Positions 14,718 through 15,254 of a stretch of 15,254 bases of DNA are shown in pieces (the first letter of the stretch is position 1; each line of letters starts with the position of its first letter). The notes under the pieces are model-generated. The model was given only the letters and a program-made list of their open reading frames with translations. It was not told the origin of the DNA and did not search any database. The position numbers and the translations under genes were made by a program. This stretch comes from Pseudomonadota bacterium (GTDB lineage Bacteria; Pseudomonadota; Alphaproteobacteria; Rhizobiales; Hyphomicrobiaceae), in contig JAEYYJ010000076.1 of assembly GCA_023430845.1 (NCBI GenBank), positions 1 to 15,254 on the forward strand. Direction: 5' to 3'.

Positions 14718-15254
14718 CTAGTTGAACGCGCTATAGAGCTCGTCGAGTGCGTGGACCAGATCCGCCATCTGGACGTCCGAATGCGCGGGGCTCGGCGTGA
14801 GGCGCATGCGCTCCGTACCCTTCGAGACAGTGGGGTAGTTGATCGGCTGCACGTAGATCCCGTGCTGGCTGAGCAGACTGTCCGTTAGCGCCTTGCAGCG
14901 AATGGGACAGCCCACCATCACAGGGACGATGTGACTTGGATTATCCATCACGGGCAGGCTTTTCGCCTTCAGCAATCCCTTGAGCGTGCGCGCGCGCTCC
15001 TGATGCCGGGCGCGCTCGGCCGTGCTGACCTTCAAGTGGCGAATGGAGGCCAAGGCTCCGGCTGCAACCGCAGGCGCAAGTGATGTCGTGAAGATGAAGC
15101 CTGGGGCGAACGAACGGATAGCGTCGCAAAGATCGCGCGCGCCGGCGATGTAGCCACCCATGACACCAAAGCCCTTGGCGAGCGTGCCATTGATGATGTC
15201 GACGCGATCCATGACGCCGTCGCGCTCGGCAATGCCCGCACCGCGCGGGCCGTA
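14718..15254 (-). CDS. hemA: 5-aminolevulinate synthase, C-terminal part (partial)
   Basis: The frame is open to the right edge and ends at TAG 14718-14720, giving 178 C-terminal residues. The visible sequence begins [12 protein letters not shown] and contains [12 protein letters not shown], in which the Lys forms the Schiff base with pyridoxal phosphate. [32 protein letters not shown] and [13 protein letters not shown] follow, all diagnostic of ALAS rather than of other alpha-oxoamine synthases. The enzyme condenses glycine with succinyl-CoA to 5-aminolevulinate, the first step of haem synthesis by the C4 route. The start and the first half lie outside the window. It converges on the small membrane protein gene with 58 bases between the stops. 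Confidence 0.96.
   Translation of the reverse strand, partial: YGPRGAGIAERDGVMDRVDIINGTLAKGFGVMGGYIAGARDLCDAIRSFAPGFIFTTSLAPAVAAGALASIRHLKVSTAERARHQERARTLKGLLKAKSLPVMDNPSHIVPVMVGCPIRCKALTDSLLSQHGIYVQPINYPTVSKGTERMRLTPSPAHSDVQMADLVHALDELYSAFN

Noticed and set aside
1..15254. CRISPR array, toxin-antitoxin pair or defence cluster
   Set aside because: No regularly spaced direct repeats, and none of the encoded proteins belongs to a known defence or toxin family.

Overview
The window looks like chromosome from an alphaproteobacterium, probably of the Hyphomicrobiales. It is GC-rich, carries a HemA-type 5-aminolevulinate synthase (the C4 route to haem typical of that class), a DctP/DctQ/DctM TRAP transporter of the kind abundant there, and an IS1182-family transposase resembling rhizobial copies. 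The genus cannot be fixed from the sequence alone.

Left part (1-5909): the tail of an amidohydrolase ends at a strong shared terminator. Beyond it lies a loose set of cell-envelope and membrane genes: a small exported SH3 protein broken by an in-frame TGA, an HdeD-family membrane protein, an AI-2E/PerM-family protein broken by a one-base frameshift, a membrane-anchored metallophosphoesterase, an L,D-transpeptidase and a small hydrophobic protein. Two of the six are interrupted.

Middle part (6160-7424): a scar of mobile DNA. A truncated IS1182-type transposase with a premature TAG is followed by the 3' half of a tRNA-like sequence (anticodon arm, T arm, CCA), and then, 6 bases further on, by the C-terminal end of a tyrosine recombinase on the opposite strand. 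An integrase end lying against a tRNA 3' end is the usual layout of a tRNA-targeting integrative element, so this is read as a decayed attachment site.

Right part (7606-15254): intact, well-ordered genes. A DEAD-box RNA helicase with a C-terminal DbpA-type RNA-binding domain comes first. It is followed by an apparent operon dctP-dctQ-dctM-amidase-small membrane protein. The binding protein captures a small, probably carboxylate-bearing substrate in the periplasm, the DctQM permease imports it, and the amidase probably hydrolyses an amide related to the substrate. A hairpin with a short T run between dctP and dctQ probably sets a high ratio of binding protein to permease, and two ATGA/GTGA stop-start overlaps couple translation at the distal end. 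The window closes inside hemA, which converges on the operon.

I found no CRISPR array, defence system, rRNA or intact tRNA. The features most worth checking are the tRNA/integrase scar, the TGA at a likely Cys position in the SH3 protein, a minus-strand terminator with no annotated gene above it, and the unannotated 55-residue membrane protein after the amidase.
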